Below, piece by piece: positions 23,324 through 26,047 of a stretch of 26,047 bases of DNA. The translations under genes and the position numbers were made by a program. The stretch spans positions 455 through 26,501 of the forward strand of contig DIFE01000003.1 in the NCBI GenBank assembly GCA_002418985.1. The letters run 5' to 3'. Under the pieces are notes generated by a model, which was given only the letters and a program-made list of their open reading frames with translations, was not told the origin of the DNA and did no database searches. The stretch comes from Deltaproteobacteria bacterium UBA5756 (GTDB lineage: Bacteria > Desulfobacterota > Syntrophorhabdia > Syntrophorhabdales > Syntrophorhabdaceae). Numbering within the stretch: the first letter of the stretch is position 1; each line of letters begins with the position of its first letter.

Positions 23324-23363
23324 GCTTTTTGGCGGGAGCCAATTAGCTCCCGAAAGAAAAAGC
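23324..23363. repeat. Interrupted inverted repeat after mltD
   Basis: GCTTTTT (23324-23330) and CGGGAGC (23333-23339) pair with GCTCCCG (23346-23352) and AAAAAGC (23357-23363), with an internal loop GG/AAAG and a six-base loop. No T-run follows on either strand, so it is not a standard intrinsic terminator. It may protect an mRNA end. Confidence 0.5.
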
Positions 23364-23383
23364 AAATAAATCAATTTTTATGA

Positions 23384-23412
23384 TTGACAAATCTTTCACA
23401 ATTAAGTAAAGT
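23384..23412 (+). promoter_or_regulatory. Promoter of the nuo operon
   Basis: A perfect TTGACA (23384-23389) is followed at 17 bases by TAAAGT (23407-23412, 4 of 6). The expected +1 is near 23419, giving a leader of about 90 bases before nuoA. Confidence 0.55.
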
Positions 23413-23437
23413 TTGCGCATTGTGAAATTGTGAACAA
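23384..23437. promoter_or_regulatory. Two Rex-like operator elements over the nuo promoter
   Basis: The Rex operator consensus is TTGTGAAnnnnTTCACAA. Two 18-mers fit it at most positions: TTGACAAATCTTTCACAA (23384-23401, right half perfect), which covers the -35, and TTGTGAAATTGTGAACAA (23420-23437, left half perfect), which starts at about +1. TTTCACAAT and ATTGTGAAA (23394-23402, 23419-23427) are exact inverted copies. Rex represses genes when NADH is low, so complex I is a sensible target. Rex itself is not in the window. Confidence 0.5.
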
Positions 23438-23507
23438 AGTGTGACCGAATAGTTTCATATTCTGCCTTTAAGTTTTATTGCATCATACTTCAAAGAGGAT
23501 CTGAGAC

Positions 23508-23861
23508 ATGCTCGAGTACGTAGCAATCTTTGTCATGATGTGCCTTGCCGGGATTATCGCGGCTGTCATAATCGGTGCTTCGCACTTTCTTGGGCACAGG
23601 ACCGAAAGCAGAGCAAAACTTGCACCCTATGAATGCGGCATGACGACAATCGGCCCCACTCGCAGGATGATGACCATTCGGTATTATATCGTGGCCATGC
23701 TCTTCCTCGTCTTCGACATCGAAATTATCTTCCTCTATCCCTGGGCCGTCATTTCCCGCCGCCTGGGGCTTTTCGGGTTCATAGAGATGCTGGTCTTCGT
23801 GCTCATCCTCTTTATAGGATACATCTACATCTGGAAAAAAGGTGCGTTGGAATGGGAGTAG
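23508..23861 (+). CDS. nuoA: NADH-quinone oxidoreductase subunit A
   Basis: The 117-residue membrane protein has three predicted helices. It carries the NuoA motif KLAPYECGM in the first loop (with the conserved Glu-Cys) and RYYIVAMLFLVFDIEIIFLYPWA in the second helix. NuoA lies at the junction of the membrane and peripheral arms of complex I, near the quinone site. AGAGGA at 23494-23499 precedes the ATG by eight bases. It opens the nuo operon; its stop overlaps the nuoB start by 10 bases. Confidence 0.95.
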   Translation: MLEYVAIFVMMCLAGIIAAVIIGASHFLGHRTESRAKLAPYECGMTTIGPTRRMMTIRYYIVAMLFLVFDIEIIFLYPWAVISRRLGLFGFIEMLVFVLILFIGYIYIWKKGALEWE

Positions 23862-24346
23862 AAAAAAACGTATTGGTAACGTCCCTCGACTGGATCATAA
23901 ATTGGTCCAGGAAAAATTCTCTCTTCCCTGTCACATTCGGTCTTGCCTGCTGTGCTCTTGAGATGATGGTGGCAAGTTCGGCGGAATACGATATCGCCCG
24001 ATTCGGTGCCGAGGTTTTCCGTCCGTCGCCACGGCAGTCGGACCTTATGATAGTTGCAGGAACGCTGACAAAGAAGATGGCCCCCGTTGTGCGGAGAATC
24101 TACGAACAGATGCCGAACCCAAAATGGGTGATAGCGTATGGCGCCTGTGCGTCTTCGGGAGGCATCTTTAAATCTTACAGCGTGGTGCAGGGCGTTGACC
24201 AGATAATCCCCGTGGATGTGTACATCCCCGGATGCCCTCCGCGGCCGGAGGCCCTACTGAAGGGCATCATCGAACTTCAGAAGAAGATACAGAAAGAGAC
24301 CATTAAAGACAGACCCTTGATATCGTTACCCGGGAAAAGCGCATGA
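23852..24346 (+). CDS. nuoB: NADH-quinone oxidoreductase subunit B
   Basis: The 164-residue protein holds the N2 [4Fe-4S] cluster, the last electron carrier before quinone. Its ligands are visible: the tandem cysteines in GLACCALEMM, the cysteine in AYGACASSGG and that in IPGCPPRPEALL. The start ATG lies inside the 3' end of nuoA (10-base overlap). A longer open frame upstream, in the nuoA region, was not used because NuoB homologues begin near this point. The TGA overlaps the ATG of nuoC (ATGA). Confidence 0.95.
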   Translation: MGVEKNVLVTSLDWIINWSRKNSLFPVTFGLACCALEMMVASSAEYDIARFGAEVFRPSPRQSDLMIVAGTLTKKMAPVVRRIYEQMPNPKWVIAYGACASSGGIFKSYSVVQGVDQIIPVDVYIPGCPPRPEALLKGIIELQKKIQKETIKDRPLISLPGKSA

Positions 24347-24834
24347 GCGATAACAGCGAATTTTTGAAAATACTCTCCGGCAAATTATCAGGAGCGAAGA
24401 TCGTGCCGACGCCGCCTGGAGAGCCGAGCGCAATGGTGGAGAAGGACAGCATACATGAGGCCCTCGATCATCTCAAGTACGATCGCGATCTCTCCTTCAA
24501 CATGCTCGTCGACCTTTTCGCGGTGGACTACATGGGCGAAGAACCGCGGTTCGAGATCGTATATATCCTCCGCTCGACGAAACATAACGGAAGGATCGTC
24601 GTAAAGACGAGAACGGGCGACGAGGGACTCGATACGGTAAGCGATCTGTGGCCGGCGGCCAATTTTCTTGAAAGGGAGATCTATGACATGTTCGGTCTGC
24701 CTTTCGCTAACCATCCCGATTTGCGCAGGATATATACCCCCGACGATTTTGTCGGCCATCCTCTGCGCAAGGAGTTTCCCCTCGAAGGTGAAGATTTCGA
24801 TAAACCCTTCGTGGTGGATCTGGAGAAGGAATAA
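24343..24834 (+). CDS. nuoC: NADH-quinone oxidoreductase subunit C
   Basis: This 163-residue 30-kDa-type subunit has the strand pattern MLVDLFAVDYMGEEPRFEIVYILRS and the family signature WPAANFLEREIYDMFGLPFANHPDLRRIYTPDDFVGHPLRKEFPL. It forms part of the peripheral arm connecting NuoB and NuoD. It is a separate protein, not the NuoCD fusion of enterobacteria. The start overlaps the nuoB stop by four bases and its stop abuts the nuoD ATG. Confidence 0.95.
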   Translation: MSDNSEFLKILSGKLSGAKIVPTPPGEPSAMVEKDSIHEALDHLKYDRDLSFNMLVDLFAVDYMGEEPRFEIVYILRSTKHNGRIVVKTRTGDEGLDTVSDLWPAANFLEREIYDMFGLPFANHPDLRRIYTPDDFVGHPLRKEFPLEGEDFDKPFVVDLEKE

Positions 24835-26007
24835 ATGGCTGAAACCAAATACATGACGATCAACATGGGGCCGCAGCATCCCGCCACACACGGGGTACTG
24901 AGGGTGGTCCTCGAGCTTGACGGCGAGACCATTGTCAAGAGCACGCCTCATATCGGGTATCTCCATCGCGGTATAGAGAAGATCTTCGAAAACAGGACCT
25001 ACTGGCAGGGGCAGCCGCTTACGGACAGGTTGGACTACACGAGCGGTATGTCGAACAACCTTGCCTATTGCCTCGCTGTAGAGAAGCTCCTCGGAGTCGA
25101 GATACCAAAACGGGCACAATACATCCGTGTCATGCTGAGCGAACTCCAGCGCATCGCGGCACATCTCCTGTGGGTTGCAACCCATGCCCTGGACATGGGC
25201 GCAATGACGGTTCTCTTTTATGGCTTTCGCGAAAGAGAAAACTGCCTCAAGGTACTTGAGACGGTTTCCGGCGCCAGGTTGATGCCCGATTACATACGTT
25301 TCGGCGGGCTCAGGGAAGAGCTTCCCGGCGGATTCATCGACATGGCAAAGTCATTCATAGAAGAGTTGCCGGGCAGGATCGATGAATATGAAACTCTCCT
25401 CACGGAAAACGTGATATGGAAGGGACGGACCAAAAACGTAGGATTTTTGAGCGCCGAAGATGCGATAGCTTACGGGGTGACCGGCCCTGTACTTCGGGCT
25501 TCCGGTGTCAATTACGACGTGCGCAAGGCATATCCGTATTCCAGCTACGAGGAATTTGATTTCGAGATACCCCTTGGAACACACGGCGATATTTACGACC
25601 GGTACCTCGTGCGGCTTCAGGAGATGAGGCAGTCCATAAGGATCGTCACCCAGGCCATTGAAAGACTCCCCGAAGGGCCGATAAAGGTCGATGCCCCTCA
25701 GTATGTACCTCCCGAAAAAGAAGACGTGGCGAGCGACATGGCCGCACTTATCCGCCACTTCAAAATAATGGCCGACGGCATTAAGCCGCCGAAGGGCGAA
25801 GCATACGCATCAATCGAATCTTCAAAAGGTGAACTCGGGTTCTATATCATCAGTGACGGTACGGAGAGACCATACCGGGTCAGGATCCGTCCGCCTTCAT
25901 TTCTCAATCTGGGCTCCGTGTCGAAGATGATACAGGGAGCGCTGGTGGCCGATGTGGTGGCAGCGATAGGAAGCCTGGACATAGTCCTCGGCGAAATTGA
26001 CAAATAA
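24835..26007 (+). CDS. nuoD: NADH-quinone oxidoreductase subunit D
   Basis: This 390-residue 49-kDa-type subunit opens MAETKYMTINMGPQHPATHGVLRVVLELDGE, with the HPATHGVLR quinone-site histidine loop, followed by HIGYLHRGIEKIFENRTYWQ and LTDRLDYTSGMSNNLAYCLAVE. The C-terminus is GALVADVVAAIGSLDIVLGEIDK. NuoD with NuoB forms the quinone-reduction pocket. It lacks the cysteine pairs that ligate Ni-Fe in the related hydrogenases. It follows nuoC with no gap. Subunits E, F and G are not seen, so the NADH-oxidising module may be elsewhere or missing. Confidence 0.96.
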   Translation: MAETKYMTINMGPQHPATHGVLRVVLELDGETIVKSTPHIGYLHRGIEKIFENRTYWQGQPLTDRLDYTSGMSNNLAYCLAVEKLLGVEIPKRAQYIRVMLSELQRIAAHLLWVATHALDMGAMTVLFYGFRERENCLKVLETVSGARLMPDYIRFGGLREELPGGFIDMAKSFIEELPGRIDEYETLLTENVIWKGRTKNVGFLSAEDAIAYGVTGPVLRASGVNYDVRKAYPYSSYEEFDFEIPLGTHGDIYDRYLVRLQEMRQSIRIVTQAIERLPEGPIKVDAPQYVPPEKEDVASDMAALIRHFKIMADGIKPPKGEAYASIESSKGELGFYIISDGTERPYRVRIRPPSFLNLGSVSKMIQGALVADVVAAIGSLDIVLGEIDK

Positions 26008-26015
26008 GGTTGATT

Positions 26016-26047
26016 ATGGCAGACGTGATCTTCAGTTCCTGGCAGGG
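26016..26047 (+). CDS. Next gene of the nuo operon, probably nuoH (5' end only)
   Basis: An ATG eight bases after the nuoD stop opens a frame reading MADVIFSSWQ to the window edge. In separate-gene nuo operons the next gene after nuoD is usually nuoH or nuoE. Only ten codons are visible, so the identity rests on gene order. Confidence 0.45.
   Translation, partial: MADVIFSSWQ

Noticed and set aside
23324..23363. Intrinsic terminator for mltD
   Set aside because: The hairpin is sound, but A-rich sequence rather than a T-run follows on the plus strand, and no T-run follows on the minus strand; recorded as an inverted repeat.
1..26047. CRISPR array, insertion sequence, prophage or toxin-antitoxin system
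   Set aside because: No regularly spaced repeats, transposase, integrase or small paired toxin genes were seen; the genes are mostly housekeeping with even codon character.

Overview
The window looks like a piece of chromosome from a Gram-negative, anaerobic bacterium of the former Deltaproteobacteria (Desulfobacterota), perhaps near Syntrophorhabdia. This assignment is an inference from gene content. The window encodes the siroheme-dependent heme pathway (AhbC, HemB, AhbD), paired F0 b'/b stalk subunits, an LPS-transport LptA domain, and a nuo operon that starts nuoA-B-C-D as separate genes. The run rsmG-parA-parB followed by an F-type ATPase operon is the classic arrangement near a replication origin, although no origin or parS site was recognised. 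No insertion sequence, phage gene or CRISPR array is visible.

Layout. 1-156 is the 3' end of hisF. 221-1393 (minus) is an RlmI-like rRNA methyltransferase, divergent from a plus-strand group: a sulfite-oxidase-type molybdopterin-domain protein, thioredoxin and a hotdog thioesterase. A 15-bp perfect stem-loop separates this group from a convergent lipoprotein gene that joins a BamD-like TPR domain to an LptA-like domain. Divergent from that gene runs rsmG-parA-parB. From about 6900 to 14084 lies the F1 ATP synthase operon (b', b, delta, alpha, gamma, beta, epsilon), with a B3/B4-domain gene coupled to atpC and then a nitroreductase. F0 subunits a and c are not in the window. A minus-strand tRNA-Pro(UGG) precedes ahbC-hemB-ahbD. 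Next come a thioredoxin-domain YyaL/DUF255 protein, a DUF502 membrane protein overlapping a divergent TatC, and DedA, a small coiled-coil protein and an MltD-like lytic transglycosylase, which overlap one another. The window ends with nuoA-B-C-D and the first codons of a further gene.

How the genes work together. The two energy-conserving complexes (ATP synthase and complex I), heme synthesis and envelope functions (OMP/LPS assembly, Tat export, peptidoglycan cleavage) dominate. The nuo promoter carries two 18-bp elements resembling the NADH-sensing Rex operator, which would tie complex I expression to redox state.

Most notable: the BamD-LptA fusion, the Rex-like double operator before nuoA, a TatC lacking the glutamates known to contact the signal peptide, a molybdopterin-domain protein with Ser where the Mo-ligating Cys is expected, and at least five genes whose start codon sits right at the predicted transcription start (candidate leaderless mRNAs). 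I found no clear defence or mobile system.
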